From Pseudomonas hunanensis (lineage in GTDB: Bacteria; Pseudomonadota; Gammaproteobacteria; Pseudomonadales; Pseudomonadaceae), in assembly GCF_013393325.1 (NCBI RefSeq), contig NZ_QJRC01000071.1:62001-126000 (forward strand): 64,000 bases of DNA, written 5' to 3'. This document shows positions 44,739 through 54,536 of this stretch, in pieces (within the stretch, counting starts at the first letter, position 1; every line of letters starts with the position of its first letter). A program made the translations under genes and the position numbers. The notes under the pieces were generated by a model that saw only the letters and a program-made list of their open reading frames with translations, searched no databases and was not told the origin of the DNA.

Positions 44739-46676
44739 ATGAGCAAAAAGGACGCCTACAGCCAGGCGGGCAGGACAGCAGTACTGCAGAACATTCAAGG
44801 CACCCTGCAGTTTCTGCAGCGCTTTCCGCCGTTCAACCAGATGGAGCACAGCCACCTGGCCTATCTGGTCGAGCAGTGCCAGCTGCGCTTCTACGCCTGT
44901 GGAGAAAGCATCGTCAAACCTGCCGACGGGCCGGTCGAGCACTTCTACATCGTCAAGCAGGGCCGCGTGGTTGGCGAGCGCCAGCACCTGGTCAAGCCTG
45001 GCGTGGAGACCACCTTCGAAATCACCAGTGGCGAATGCTTCCCGCTGGCCGCCCTGCTGGGCGAGCGGGCGACCCGCACCGAGCACCTGGCCGGTGAAGA
45101 CACCTTCTGCCTGCAGTTGAACAAGGCCGCGTTCATCCGCGTGTTCTCGATGTCTGAAGTGTTTCGGGATTTTGCCCTGCGTGGAGTGAGCAGCCTGCTT
45201 GACCAGGTCAACCAGCAAGTACGCCAGCGTGCGGTGGAAACCCTCGGCACCCAGTATTCGTTGAACACCCCCCTGGGCGAACTGGCCATGCGTCACCCGG
45301 TGGTGTGCAGCGGCGACACGTCCCTGCGCGAAGCCGTGCGGCTGATGCACGAGCAACAGGTTGGCAGCATCGTGGTGGTCGACCCGCAGCGCTACCCCAT
45401 CGGCATATTCACCCTGCGCGACCTGCGCCAGGTGGTGGCTGCGGAGGATGCCGACCTGGGAGCGCCCATCGACCGTCACATGACCGCCAAGCCGTTCTAC
45501 CTCAGCCCCCAGGCCAGCGCCTTCGACGCGGCCATGGCCATGACCGAGCGGCATATCGCCCATGTCTGCCTGGTGGAAAACCGGCGTCTGTGCGGGGTGG
45601 TTTCCGAGCGCGACCTGTTCTCCCTGCAACGGGTCGACCTGGTACACCTGGCCCGCACTATTCGCCATGCGCCTCGGTTGGATACCTTGGTCTCGCTGCG
45701 CGGTGAAATCAGCCAACTGGTCGAGCGCATGCTGGCCCATGGCGCATCGTCGACGCAGATCACCCAGATCATCACCTTGCTCAACGACCACACCGTGTGC
45801 CGGGTAATCGAACTGGCCCTGGCCGAGCGTGGCGACCCGGGCGTGCCATTCAGCTGGCTGTGCTTTGGCAGCGAAGGGCGACGCGAACAGACCCTGCATA
45901 CCGACCAGGACAACGGCATCCTCTTCGAAGCCGCCGACAATGCCGAGGCCGACGCCATCCGCGCCCGCCTGCTGCCACTGGCGCAATACATCAACCAGTG
46001 TCTGGCCCAGTGCGGCTTTACCCTGTGCAAGGGCAACGTCATGGCCGGCAACCCTGACTTGTGCCTGTCGCGCAACGAATGGGCGCGGCGCTTTGCCGGT
46101 TTCGTCCGTGAAGCCAGCCCGGAAAACCTGCTGGGTTCGAGCATCTACTTCGACCTGCGGGTGGTGTGGGGCGACGAACAAGGCTGCGAGCAACTGCGCC
46201 AGGGCCTGCTTCAGCAGGTCGCCGACAACCGCATCTTCCAACGCATGCTGGCCGATAACGCTCTGCGCCAGCGCCCGCCGGTAGGCCGCCTGCGCGAGTT
46301 CGTGCTGACCCGCCAAGGTAATGACAAGGCCGCCACACTCGACCTCAAGGTCCAGGGCCTGACGCCCTTCGTCGATGGCGCCCGCTTGCTGGCCCTGGCC
46401 AATGGCATTGGCGCCTGCAATACCTTGGAACGCCTGCGCCAGTTGGTGGCCAAGGGCGTGATCGAGCCGCTGGACGGCGCCGCCTATGAAGAGGCCTACC
46501 ACTTCATCCAGCAGACCCGCATGCAGCAGCACCAGCGCCAGACCCGCGACAACCTGCCGTACTCCAACCGGCTTGACCCGGACAACCTCAACCACCTGGA
46601 CCGGCGCATCCTGCGCGAATCCCTGCGTCAGGCCCAGCGCCTGCAAAGCAGTCTGGCCTTGCGGTATCAGCTATGA
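44739..46676 (+). CDS. CNMP-CBS-DUF294 nucleotidyltransferase-like protein
   Basis: A 645-residue protein. Domains in order: cyclic nucleotide-binding fold (about 15-140), two CBS domains (about 165-290), a DUF294 nucleotidyltransferase-like domain with FGSEGRREQTLHTDQDNG (about 375-395), and a DUF294 C-terminal domain. The GS-x10-D-x-D pattern keeps the metal aspartates of a GlnD-type transferase. It overlaps the exonuclease start by four bases, so the two are translated together. It probably senses a nucleotide and modifies or controls a partner; target unknown. Confidence 0.9.
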   Translation: MSKKDAYSQAGRTAVLQNIQGTLQFLQRFPPFNQMEHSHLAYLVEQCQLRFYACGESIVKPADGPVEHFYIVKQGRVVGERQHLVKPGVETTFEITSGECFPLAALLGERATRTEHLAGEDTFCLQLNKAAFIRVFSMSEVFRDFALRGVSSLLDQVNQQVRQRAVETLGTQYSLNTPLGELAMRHPVVCSGDTSLREAVRLMHEQQVGSIVVVDPQRYPIGIFTLRDLRQVVAAEDADLGAPIDRHMTAKPFYLSPQASAFDAAMAMTERHIAHVCLVENRRLCGVVSERDLFSLQRVDLVHLARTIRHAPRLDTLVSLRGEISQLVERMLAHGASSTQITQIITLLNDHTVCRVIELALAERGDPGVPFSWLCFGSEGRREQTLHTDQDNGILFEAADNAEADAIRARLLPLAQYINQCLAQCGFTLCKGNVMAGNPDLCLSRNEWARRFAGFVREASPENLLGSSIYFDLRVVWGDEQGCEQLRQGLLQQVADNRIFQRMLADNALRQRPPVGRLREFVLTRQGNDKAATLDLKVQGLTPFVDGARLLALANGIGACNTLERLRQLVAKGVIEPLDGAAYEEAYHFIQQTRMQQHQRQTRDNLPYSNRLDPDNLNHLDRRILRESLRQAQRLQSSLALRYQL

Positions 46677-47383
46677 GCCTGTTCGCCTGGCTGCGCCCCA
46701 GTGCGCCCGAGCTGGACTCCATCACGCGCCAGCGCCTGGCCCGACACGCCAAGCCGGCGCCCCTGGGTGTGTGCAGTTTGCGCGAGCAGCGCTGGGTGGT
46801 GCTGGACCTGGAAACCAGCGGGCTCAACCCCAACCGTGACCAGGTGCTGTCGATCGGGGCGGTGGCCATCGAGGACGGTGCCATCGACTTTGCCCAGCAG
46901 TTCGAGCGCACCTTGCACCGGCCGTTGCAGAAAACCAACGCCAGCGTGCTGATCCACGGCTTGGGCCCCAGCGCTCTGGCTGCCGGTTGCGACCCAGCCG
47001 AGGCCTTGCTGGATTTGCTCGATTTCATGGGCGACAGCCCGGTGCTGGCGTTTCACGCGCCATTCGACCAGCGCATGCTGGCACGGGCGTTGAAGGAAAG
47101 CCTTGGTCATCGCTTGCAATCTGTTTTTCTCGACGTTGCCGAGCTTGCGCCGATGCTCAACCCCGACACGGTGTTGCGCGAAGCCGGGCTGGATGACTGG
47201 GTGGCGCGCTTTGGCTTGCAAGTGGAAGAGCGCCACCACGCCAGCGCCGATGCCCAGGTGACTGCAGAGCTGGCACTGATCCTGTTCAGCCAGGCCCGGC
47301 GCCAGCAGTTGGACAGCCCGTTGCAGCTGGAACAGCGACTGCGCAGGTGGCGGCGGCGCAACGTGCAAAGTCACGGTTTGTAG
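46673..47383 (+). CDS. DnaQ-like 3'-5' exonuclease
   Basis: A 236-residue DEDDh exonuclease: ExoI motif Asp45-x-Glu47 (VVLDLETSGLNP), ExoII in LAFHAPFDQRML, ExoIII in HHASADAQVTAEL. It resembles the epsilon-type proofreading domain but stands outside any polymerase operon. It is coupled to the DUF294 gene by an ATGA overlap. Confidence 0.9.
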   Translation: MSLFAWLRPSAPELDSITRQRLARHAKPAPLGVCSLREQRWVVLDLETSGLNPNRDQVLSIGAVAIEDGAIDFAQQFERTLHRPLQKTNASVLIHGLGPSALAAGCDPAEALLDLLDFMGDSPVLAFHAPFDQRMLARALKESLGHRLQSVFLDVAELAPMLNPDTVLREAGLDDWVARFGLQVEERHHASADAQVTAELALILFSQARRQQLDSPLQLEQRLRRWRRRNVQSHGL

Positions 47384-47400
47384 GGTTTGAGTGCGGCAGG

Positions 47401-47445
47401 GCCTGTGAAATCGAGCGCCGCCCGGGGGCGCTCGATTTCACAGGC
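47401..47445. terminator. 19-bp perfect hairpin between exonuclease and sigma factor genes
   Basis: GCCTGTGAAATCGAGCGCC (47401-47419) pairs fully with 47427-47445 around GCCCGGG. It is 18 bp after the exonuclease stop. There is no T-run; it could be a terminator or a repeat element. Confidence 0.6.
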
Positions 47446-47540
47446 GCTAAAACACTCAAGCCAATCCCATCACCCTTCCCCATGATGGCAATCCGATAAG
47501 CGTCCATTGCACCCACCCCCTCCCCTCTGCAACAATCGCG

Positions 47541-47559
47541 AATAATTATCGTTAGTTAA
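47541..47559. promoter_or_regulatory. Candidate Fur box upstream of the FecI-type sigma gene
   Basis: AATAATTATCGTTAGTTAA matches 10 of 19 positions of the GATAATGATAATCATTATC consensus, in an AT-rich island 26 bp before the sigma gene. Iron control of such genes is the rule in pseudomonads. Confidence 0.4.
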
Positions 47560-47584
47560 TACATTCGTTCCGGGGGGACACTGC

Positions 47585-48103
47585 TTGTCTTCTGCACAGA
47601 GCCCACACGCCGATCTGGTCGATTCGCTGTACCGCGACCATCGCGGCTGGCTGCTCGCCTGGCTGCAACGCAGCATGGCCTGCCGCCAACGTGCCGAAGA
47701 CCTGAGCCAGGACACCTTCGTGCGCCTGCTGGGCCGCGAGCGACTGGACACACCCCGCGAACCCCGCGCCTTTCTCGCCGCCGTGGCCAAGGGGCTGATG
47801 TTCGACTACTTTCGCCGCGCCGCGCTGGAACAGGCCTACCTGGCCGAGCTGGCGCTGATCCCGGAAGCCGAACACCCCTCGCCAGAAGTGCAGCACCTGA
47901 TCCTCGAAGACCTCAAGGCCATCGACCGCCTGCTCGGCAAGCTGTCGAGCAAGGCCCGCGCGGCGTTCCTGCATAACCGGCTGGACGGCATGGGCCATGC
48001 CGAAATCGCCGAGCGCCTGGGCGTTTCGGTATCGCGTGTGCGCCAGTACATCGCCCAAGGCATGCGCCAGTGCTACGTGGCCCTGTACGGGGAGCCGACG
48101 TGA
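47585..48103 (+). CDS. FecI-like ECF sigma factor
   Basis: A 172-residue sigma-70 family ECF factor: region 2 (LVDSLYRDHRGWLLAWLQRS, then AEDLSQDTFVRLL) and region 4 (LSSKARAAFLHNRLDGMGHA, then EIAERLGVSVSRVRQYI). The start is a TTG at 47585 behind GGGGGGA; no better start exists before region 2. It should direct RNA polymerase to the TonB receptor gene when FecR signals. Confidence 0.9.
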   Translation: MSSAQSPHADLVDSLYRDHRGWLLAWLQRSMACRQRAEDLSQDTFVRLLGRERLDTPREPRAFLAAVAKGLMFDYFRRAALEQAYLAELALIPEAEHPSPEVQHLILEDLKAIDRLLGKLSSKARAAFLHNRLDGMGHAEIAERLGVSVSRVRQYIAQGMRQCYVALYGEPT

Positions 48104-49056
48104 GCAACGCACCGGTTTCGTCCCGGGTACTGGAAGCCGCCATCGCCTGGAAACTCAGCCTCGACGACGCCAGCGGCACACCGGATGAGCGCAACGCGTT
48201 CATGCGTTGGCATGCCGCCAGCGAAGAACACGCGCGTGCCTGGCGCCAGCTGGGCGCCATGGACCAACGTGTCAGTGCTGCGGCCGGCCCGGCACGCCAG
48301 GCCCTGCTGCAATCGCGTGTCGGCCTGCGGCGACGCATCGGCAAGGTTGGCGGCGGGCTGGCCGGTATGTTCCTGCTCGGTTCGCTGCTGGCCTGGGTCG
48401 GTGCCCCGTCGCTGGCGCCCAGCTACTGGCTGGCCGACCAGCGCACCGCCACGGGCGAACTGCGTACCTTGCGCCTGGAAGACGGCACACTGCTGAGCCT
48501 GAACACCCACACCGCCGTGGATATCGACTATGCCGGCGAACAACGGGTGATTGTGCTGCACCAGGGCGAAATCTCGGTCGAAACCGGCCACCAGGACCCG
48601 CGCCCGCTGCTGGTGCGCACCGACGACGGTCGCCTGCGGCCATTGGGCACACGCTTCCTGGTACGCCGCGAAGCTGAAGGTACACGCCTGGAAGTGCTGC
48701 AAGCCTCGGTCGCCGCCATGCCGCATAACAGCGGCGACGAACACGTGCTGCGTGAAGGCCAGCAAGTGCTGATGAATGCCAACGGCCTCGGCCAGGTCGG
48801 CACGGTGCCAGCCGGTGCCGATGCCTGGACCCGCGGCATGCTGGTGGTCGACAACGTGCGCCTGGGCGACCTGCTGGCCGCGCTGGGCCAGTACCGCAGC
48901 GGCTACCTCGGGGTAGACGCCAAGGTCGCCGACCTGCGCGTGACCGGCAGCTTCCCGCTGACCGACACCGACCTGGCGCTGGCATCGCTGGTGCCGGCAT
49001 TGCCGGTGAAGATCGAGCGGCATACCCAGTGGTGGGTCAACGTCGCTCCCAAATAA
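48100..49056 (+). CDS. FecR-like anti-sigma / sigma regulator
   Basis: A 318-residue protein. The N-terminal FecR domain (AAIAWKLSLDDASGTPDERN, then FMRWHAASEEHARAW) lies in the cytoplasm; a single membrane helix follows (GGGLAGMFLLGSLLAWVGAP), then the periplasmic FecR domain (LRTLRLEDGTLLSLNTHTAV) and a C-terminal receptor-contact part. The GTG start overlaps the sigma factor stop by four bases. Confidence 0.92.
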   Translation: MSNAPVSSRVLEAAIAWKLSLDDASGTPDERNAFMRWHAASEEHARAWRQLGAMDQRVSAAAGPARQALLQSRVGLRRRIGKVGGGLAGMFLLGSLLAWVGAPSLAPSYWLADQRTATGELRTLRLEDGTLLSLNTHTAVDIDYAGEQRVIVLHQGEISVETGHQDPRPLLVRTDDGRLRPLGTRFLVRREAEGTRLEVLQASVAAMPHNSGDEHVLREGQQVLMNANGLGQVGTVPAGADAWTRGMLVVDNVRLGDLLAALGQYRSGYLGVDAKVADLRVTGSFPLTDTDLALASLVPALPVKIERHTQWWVNVAPK

Positions 49057-49274
49057 TCCCGCACCGCCCTCATCGCGGGTGACCCCTTTCCCACAGCCCC
49101 CCACCCGTTTCAGGCCGTTTGAAACACCTGTGGGGGCGGGTTAACCGCGAAGCGGCCAATGCAGGCAAAAACCAATTTCAAATAATTCTCACTTTTTTTC
49201 AGATTCACCCTGTCACTTTTCAAATCTCGCTCGGCAAGGAAGCAGCAAGCACTTACCCGTCGAGGAACCGCCGC

Positions 49275-51707
49275 ATGTCCCGTGCCGTAGATCGTATCCT
49301 GCGCCCCAGCCTGATGGCCCTGGCCATCGCCGTGGCCGCACCGCTGGCCAGCACTGCCTTGTTCGCCGCCGAGCAGTCCGCTCCGCGCGCCTACAACCTG
49401 CCCAGCGCGCCACTGGCCACCACCCTCAACCAGATCGCCAGCCAGGCCGGTATTGCCTTGGCCATCGACCCGGCACTGGTCAGCGGCCGCTCCTCGGCCC
49501 CGGTAAGCGGCCAGTACGACGGCCTCGGCGCCCTGCAAGCCGCCCTGCGCGGTACTGGCCTGCAGTTGCAACAGAGCAGCGCGGGCAGCTACAGCCTGGT
49601 GGCCGTCCCGGATGGCACCCTGGCGCTACCAGAAACCACAGTAGACGCGGCGAGCGTTTCTGAAAGCGCCTGGGGCCCGGTAGACGGATACCTGGCCAAG
49701 CGCACCGCCGCTGGCACCAAGACCGATACCGCGCTGGTCGAAGTCCCTCGCTCCATTTCCGTCGCCACTCGCGAGCAGATGAAAGACCGCGGCGTGCACA
49801 GCCTGGATGATGCCGTGCGCTACATGCCTGGCATCGTGTCCGCCAGCTTCGGCAGCGACACGCGCTACGACTGGATGCGCGTGCGCGGTTTCGAGCCCAC
49901 TCAGTTCCTCGACGGCCTGCCACTGCCACGCGGTGTGTACGCCAACCCGAAAGCCGAAACCTGGAACCTCGACCGCCTTGCCCTGTTGCGCGGCCCGGCG
50001 TCCTCGCTGTATGGCCAGACCCCACCCGGCGGCCTGCTGGACATGGTCAGCCGTCGCCCACAAGCAGAAAGCGAGCATGAGATCGAACTGCAGTACGGCA
50101 GCGACAACCATCGCCAGATCAACTTCGCCAGCACCGGCAAAATCGACGATGAAGGCCGCTTTCTGTATGGCGTCAGTGGGGTAATCCGCGACGGCGGCAC
50201 GCAGATCGACCACATCGACGACAAGCGCTACAACATTGCCCCGAGCCTGACCTGGAACATCGACGAGGACACGACGCTGACCTTGCTCACCCAGTTCACC
50301 CGCGACGATACCGGTGCCACCAGCCAGTTCCGCCCTATCCAGGGCACCAAGATCGACATGCCATTCGGCAAAATCTCGCACCACAAGAACCTCGGTGACC
50401 CAGACTACGAGTTCTACGACCGCACCTATTACGCGCTGGGCTATGCCTTCGAGCACCGTATCAACGACGTCTGGCAGTTCCGTCAGAACCTGCGCTACAC
50501 CAAGACGGACTTGTCGTTCCAGACCATCACGCCCGGCAGCTATTACGAGCCCGGTGGCCCGGTGAAAGACGATGGCACGGTCAGCCGCATGTCCACCAAC
50601 ACGGACGAAGACATCAGCCAGTTCGCCGTGGACAACAACTTCCAGGCCGACTTCACCACTGGCGACATCAGCCACACCCTGCTGCTCGGCCTGGACCACC
50701 AGCGCATCAACACCAATTACCTGTCGATCTTCGGCTTCAACGTGCCGGACAGCAATGTCATCAACCCGGTCTACGGGGTGCCGATCACTCGCCCGGACCG
50801 CTCCACGGCGTTCTACGACTACAACCAGAAATCCCGTCAGACCGGCTTGTATGTCCAGGACCAGATGGCGCTTGGCAACTGGCGCCTGACCTTGGGCGGT
50901 CGTGAGGACTGGGTGCATACCGGTACCAAGTACTTCAACCAGGGCGATGCCACCAATACCCAGCGCGACAAGAAGTTCAGCGGCAACGCGGCCATCAGCT
51001 ATGTCTTCGATTCGGGCTTCGTGCCGTACCTGTCGTATGCCGAGTCGTTCCAACCTACCAGCAATGCCAGCGCTTCAGCGACCGAGTCGCTCAAGCCGAC
51101 CGAAGGCCAGCAGTGGGAGCTGGGCATCAAGTACCAACCACCGGGCTCCAACACCCTGCTGTCGGCAGCCGTGTATGACCTGACCCAGAAGAACGTCTCG
51201 GTCACCAACAACGTCGGTGGCGTAACCGTCACCAGCCAGACCGGCGAAGTGAAAGTTCACGGCCTGGAGCTTGAAGCGGTTTCCGACGTTACCGAAAACC
51301 TGAAAGTGATTGCCGCTTACACCCTGGCAAAATCTGAAGTACAGGACGGCCTGTACAAAGGCAACCGCCTCCAGCTGATGCCGAACCAGCAAGCCTCGGT
51401 ATGGGGTGACTACACCTGGCACTCCGGCGTGCTCGACGGCTTTGGCATTGGCCTAGGCGCGCGTTACACCGGCAATACCTATGGCGACCAAGGCAATACC
51501 TACCTGGGCAAGGCCAAGGCCTACACGGTGTTCGATGCATCCGTGCACTACGATCTGGGTCGCCTGGACACCAGCCTGAAGGGCGCGTCGGTGGCGGTCA
51601 CTGCCACCAACCTGTTGAACAAGGATTACCTCTCTACCTGTGACTCGTACTACTGCTACTACGGCGATGAGCGCAGCGTTGTCGCCAGCGCCACTTACAA
51701 GTTCTGA
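49275..51707 (+). CDS. TonB-dependent ferric siderophore receptor with STN signalling domain
   Basis: An 810-residue outer-membrane receptor. GAGG lies nine bases before ATG 49275. There is a signal peptide (about 1-31, LMALAIAVAAPLASTALFAA), then an STN domain (AYNLPSAPLATTLNQIASQA, then GLGALQAALRGTGLQLQ) that contacts FecR, then plug (VPRSISVATREQM, MRVRGFEPTQFLDGLPLPRG) and a 22-strand barrel ending in Phe (ATYKF). The type resembles ferrichrome/ferrioxamine receptors; the ligand is not certain. Confidence 0.92.
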   Translation: MSRAVDRILRPSLMALAIAVAAPLASTALFAAEQSAPRAYNLPSAPLATTLNQIASQAGIALAIDPALVSGRSSAPVSGQYDGLGALQAALRGTGLQLQQSSAGSYSLVAVPDGTLALPETTVDAASVSESAWGPVDGYLAKRTAAGTKTDTALVEVPRSISVATREQMKDRGVHSLDDAVRYMPGIVSASFGSDTRYDWMRVRGFEPTQFLDGLPLPRGVYANPKAETWNLDRLALLRGPASSLYGQTPPGGLLDMVSRRPQAESEHEIELQYGSDNHRQINFASTGKIDDEGRFLYGVSGVIRDGGTQIDHIDDKRYNIAPSLTWNIDEDTTLTLLTQFTRDDTGATSQFRPIQGTKIDMPFGKISHHKNLGDPDYEFYDRTYYALGYAFEHRINDVWQFRQNLRYTKTDLSFQTITPGSYYEPGGPVKDDGTVSRMSTNTDEDISQFAVDNNFQADFTTGDISHTLLLGLDHQRINTNYLSIFGFNVPDSNVINPVYGVPITRPDRSTAFYDYNQKSRQTGLYVQDQMALGNWRLTLGGREDWVHTGTKYFNQGDATNTQRDKKFSGNAAISYVFDSGFVPYLSYAESFQPTSNASASATESLKPTEGQQWELGIKYQPPGSNTLLSAAVYDLTQKNVSVTNNVGGVTVTSQTGEVKVHGLELEAVSDVTENLKVIAAYTLAKSEVQDGLYKGNRLQLMPNQQASVWGDYTWHSGVLDGFGIGLGARYTGNTYGDQGNTYLGKAKAYTVFDASVHYDLGRLDTSLKGASVAVTATNLLNKDYLSTCDSYYCYYGDERSVVASATYKF

Positions 51708-51763
51708 GTGAGCTGGGGCCGCTTTGCGGCCCCAGGCTCCAACAGACAACAATCGGTACCGTG

Positions 51764-52876
51764 ATGAAAAGCCCAACCATCCGCCGCTGGTCCGTGATCC
51801 ACACCTGGAGCAGCTTGGTCTGTACCCTGTTCCTGCTGTTACTGGCAATCACCGGCCTGCCGCTGATCTTCCACCACGAACTCGAACACCTGCTCGGCGA
51901 CGCCCCCGAACTGCGTGAAATGCCAGCAGGCACCCCACACCTCGATTTGCAGCAGCTCGTACTCAAAGCGCAGCAGCACCGACCCGGCGAGGTCATGCAG
52001 TACTTTGGCTACGAAGAGGACGAACCCAACGGCGTGGTGGCCATCACCGCCGCCACCGCTGGCACCGACCCCAACCTGTCGCACACCTTCATGCTCGACG
52101 CCCGCACCGGCGAAGCAGTGGCCATGCCCGCCGCCAATGGCGGCTTCATGATGGTGATGCTGCGCCTGCACGTGGACATGTTCGCCGGCTTGCCCGGCAA
52201 ACTGCTGCTGGCTTTCATGGGCCTATTGTTCATCGTCGCGATCGTTTCTGGCACCGTGCTCTATGCGCCGTTCATGCGCCGCCTGGACTTCGGCACCGTG
52301 CGCCACGAAAAGTCCCGCCGCCTGCGCTGGCTGGACCTGCACAACCTGATCGGCGTGGTCACCCTGGCCTGGGCATTGACGGTAGGCGTGACCGGTGTGA
52401 TCAGCGCCCTGTCCGACCTGGTCATCGCGGCCTGGCGCAACGACAGCCTGGCCGCCATGGTTGCCCCCTACCGCGACGCCCCGCCGCTCACCGAGCGCGC
52501 ACCCGCCACACGCCTGCTGGAAATTGCCGAACAGGCCGCCCCCGGCATGCGCCCGGATTTCATCGCCTTCCCCGGCACGCGCTTCTCCAGCGAGCACCAC
52601 TATGCGGTGTTCATGAACGGTGCCACGCACCTGAGCTCGCACCTGTTCACGCCGGTACTGATCGATGCCCGCACCCTTGAGGTGACAGCGGTCGGCGAGC
52701 GCCCCTGGTACATGGACGCCATGGGCCTGTCGCAACCCTTGCATTTCGGCGACTACGGCGGGCGGCCGATGCAAATCCTCTGGGCTGTGCTCGACGTGCT
52801 GACCATCATCGTGCTCTGCAGCGGCCTGTACCTGTGGTGGGGCAAGCAGCGCAAACCCAGGGAGGCGCGTGCATGA
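51764..52876 (+). CDS. PepSY-associated membrane protein (siderophore-iron reductase-like)
   Basis: A 370-residue inner-membrane protein with four hydrophobic helices (WSSLVCTLFLLLLAITGLPL, LLLAFMGLLFIVAIVSGTVL, LIGVVTLAWALTVGVTGVIS, LDVLTIIVLCSGLYLWWG) and periplasmic PepSY domains between. Histidines in the helices (VIHTWSS, FHHELEH) suit heme binding. Located after the receptor, it probably helps reduce or release siderophore iron in the periplasm. Confidence 0.85.
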   Translation: MKSPTIRRWSVIHTWSSLVCTLFLLLLAITGLPLIFHHELEHLLGDAPELREMPAGTPHLDLQQLVLKAQQHRPGEVMQYFGYEEDEPNGVVAITAATAGTDPNLSHTFMLDARTGEAVAMPAANGGFMMVMLRLHVDMFAGLPGKLLLAFMGLLFIVAIVSGTVLYAPFMRRLDFGTVRHEKSRRLRWLDLHNLIGVVTLAWALTVGVTGVISALSDLVIAAWRNDSLAAMVAPYRDAPPLTERAPATRLLEIAEQAAPGMRPDFIAFPGTRFSSEHHYAVFMNGATHLSSHLFTPVLIDARTLEVTAVGERPWYMDAMGLSQPLHFGDYGGRPMQILWAVLDVLTIIVLCSGLYLWWGKQRKPREARA

Positions 52877-53049
52877 GCCACAAGTCGCAAACCACTGCGC
52901 GCATTTTCGCCTGGCCGGCGCTGATCGCCTTGTTGGGGGCCCTGGGGCTGTTCGCCGCCTTGCTCGGTGACGGCGGGTGGGACGGGCTGTCCTGGCTTGG
53001 CCTTGGGCTACCTGCGTGGTTCTCGATACGCGGCCTGTGGCGCCGCTGA
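52873..53049 (+). CDS. Small two-helix membrane protein
   Basis: A 58-residue protein with two hydrophobic helices (AWPALIALLGALGLFAALLG and LSWLGLGLPAWFSIRGLW). Its ATG overlaps the stop of the PepSY gene, so it belongs to the same iron-uptake operon. It is likely an accessory subunit of the PepSY protein; the exact role is unknown. Confidence 0.8.
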   Translation: MSHKSQTTARIFAWPALIALLGALGLFAALLGDGGWDGLSWLGLGLPAWFSIRGLWRR

Positions 53050-53093
53050 GGTAGCCCGCTGAAACCGGGTGTTGCCGAACGATTACCCGCGGA

Positions 53094-54536
53094 TCATTCG
53101 GCCAGCTTGGGCAGCAGCCGGTCTAGCCGCTGATGCAAGGCACTGCCGCTCGGCCAGTTACGCAGCAGCCGCGCCCGGTCACGGGCGTAGGCCGGGGCGA
53201 AGCTGAGCTGGGTAGCGTGCTGGCACATGGCGTCGAGGTCGATCAGCGACCACCGGCCGTTGTCCCAGAACAGGTTATGGCCCTTGAAGTCGCCATGGCT
53301 GATGCGTTCGCGGATCAGCTGCTGCATCACATGCACCAAGGCGTCTACCTGTTCCTCCGGTGCATCGCCGCTCTCCGCGAACGGTGCGAAACACGCGGTG
53401 AGGTCCGGGCCATCGACGTACTCGGTCACCAGGTAAGCACGGCTGCGCAGCCCCATGACCCGTTGCTCCAGCACCGCCAACGGTTTGGGTGTGGCAATGT
53501 CGAGGAATTCCAGACGATGGCCCTCGATCCACGAATGCCAGGCACGGCTCGGGCGCCAAAAGCGTTTGAACCAATGCGCGGTGTTCTTGATGTTGTAGCG
53601 CTTGAGCACCAGCTGACGGCCGTTCACTTCGATGCGTGCCACACTGGCGGCGCCACCGGTCTTGTACAGATGGCCCTTGTCGATCAGCGTATCGGCCTGC
53701 GCCAGCACCGGCTGCATGGCGCTGACTTCACTGCGGCGGATCGCCTGCAACCCCGAGAGGCTGCGCTGGACGCTGAACAAGCTGCACTCGCGGCCGGCCT
53801 TTTCCAGGTAGTCCTTCTGCCGCCAGTTGCGCACCTTGTCTACCTGTTTCTGCAGGGCTTCCAGCGGTAGCGCATGCTCGGCATTGGCCAGCAGGTAGTG
53901 CACCAGCAGCTCTTCGATGAACGGCTCCAGGCGCTTGGGCAATTGGGCGAAGAACACGCCGAGGTTTTCCAGCACACGCGGACGCGACAACTGTTGGCCA
54001 GGTGTTTCGGCCTTGATGCCAGCGCCGTCGATCAAGTACAACTTGCCGCCATGGCGCAGCAGGTTGTCCAGGTGCAAGTCTTCCTGCCACAGGCCTTGGG
54101 CGTGCATGTGCGCAACGGCGGTGAGCGCTTCGCCTAGCACCAGGTGCTGTTCGTCGGCCAGCACGGGCAGGTTTTCAACTGCGGCCCAGGCATCGGCCAG
54201 GCTTTCGGCACCGTCGAGGAATTCGAACAGCAGCCAACCGCCTTCGCCTTCCTTGAGGCCGTCGGCCAGCAGCTTGGGCGTGGTCAGGCCCTGCTCGGCC
54301 AGCAATTTCACACCTTGCAGCTCGCGCTGGAAATGCCTAGCCGCGTTGCCGCCTACCAGCAACTTGGCCAGCACCGGGGTGCCGCGCCACACACCAGCGC
54401 CCACATAACGCTGGCCTGGCAACACGCGCAGCAAGCTGAGCAGTTGCAGGTCAGCGCTGCCAGCGGCATCGGCCAGGGTGATGCTCAGCGGCAACGACGG
54501 GTTGCGGCCGGCATCTTTCAATTCAGACAAACGCAT
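53094..54536 (-). CDS. LPS-core kinase-like protein with two kinase domains
   Basis: A 480-residue protein with two kinase-like halves. The N-half carries LWQEDLHLDNLLRHGGKLYL followed by IDGAGI; the C-half carries ISHGDFKGHNLFWDNGRWSL followed by IDLDAM. Both keep the H-x-D-x5-N and I-D pattern of the WaaP/InaA family. It is the last gene of the waa operon and overlaps wapQ by one base. Its homologue in P. aeruginosa follows wapQ. The substrate is probably LPS core heptose, but this is not shown. Confidence 0.8.
   Translation of the reverse strand: MRLSELKDAGRNPSLPLSITLADAAGSADLQLLSLLRVLPGQRYVGAGVWRGTPVLAKLLVGGNAARHFQRELQGVKLLAEQGLTTPKLLADGLKEGEGGWLLFEFLDGAESLADAWAAVENLPVLADEQHLVLGEALTAVAHMHAQGLWQEDLHLDNLLRHGGKLYLIDGAGIKAETPGQQLSRPRVLENLGVFFAQLPKRLEPFIEELLVHYLLANAEHALPLEALQKQVDKVRNWRQKDYLEKAGRECSLFSVQRSLSGLQAIRRSEVSAMQPVLAQADTLIDKGHLYKTGGAASVARIEVNGRQLVLKRYNIKNTAHWFKRFWRPSRAWHSWIEGHRLEFLDIATPKPLAVLEQRVMGLRSRAYLVTEYVDGPDLTACFAPFAESGDAPEEQVDALVHVMQQLIRERISHGDFKGHNLFWDNGRWSLIDLDAMCQHATQLSFAPAYARDRARLLRNWPSGSALHQRLDRLLPKLAE

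Noticed and set aside
44619..46646. 675-codon minus-strand open frame
   Set aside because: It is antisense to the CNMP-CBS-DUF294 gene, with no motif and no ribosome site.
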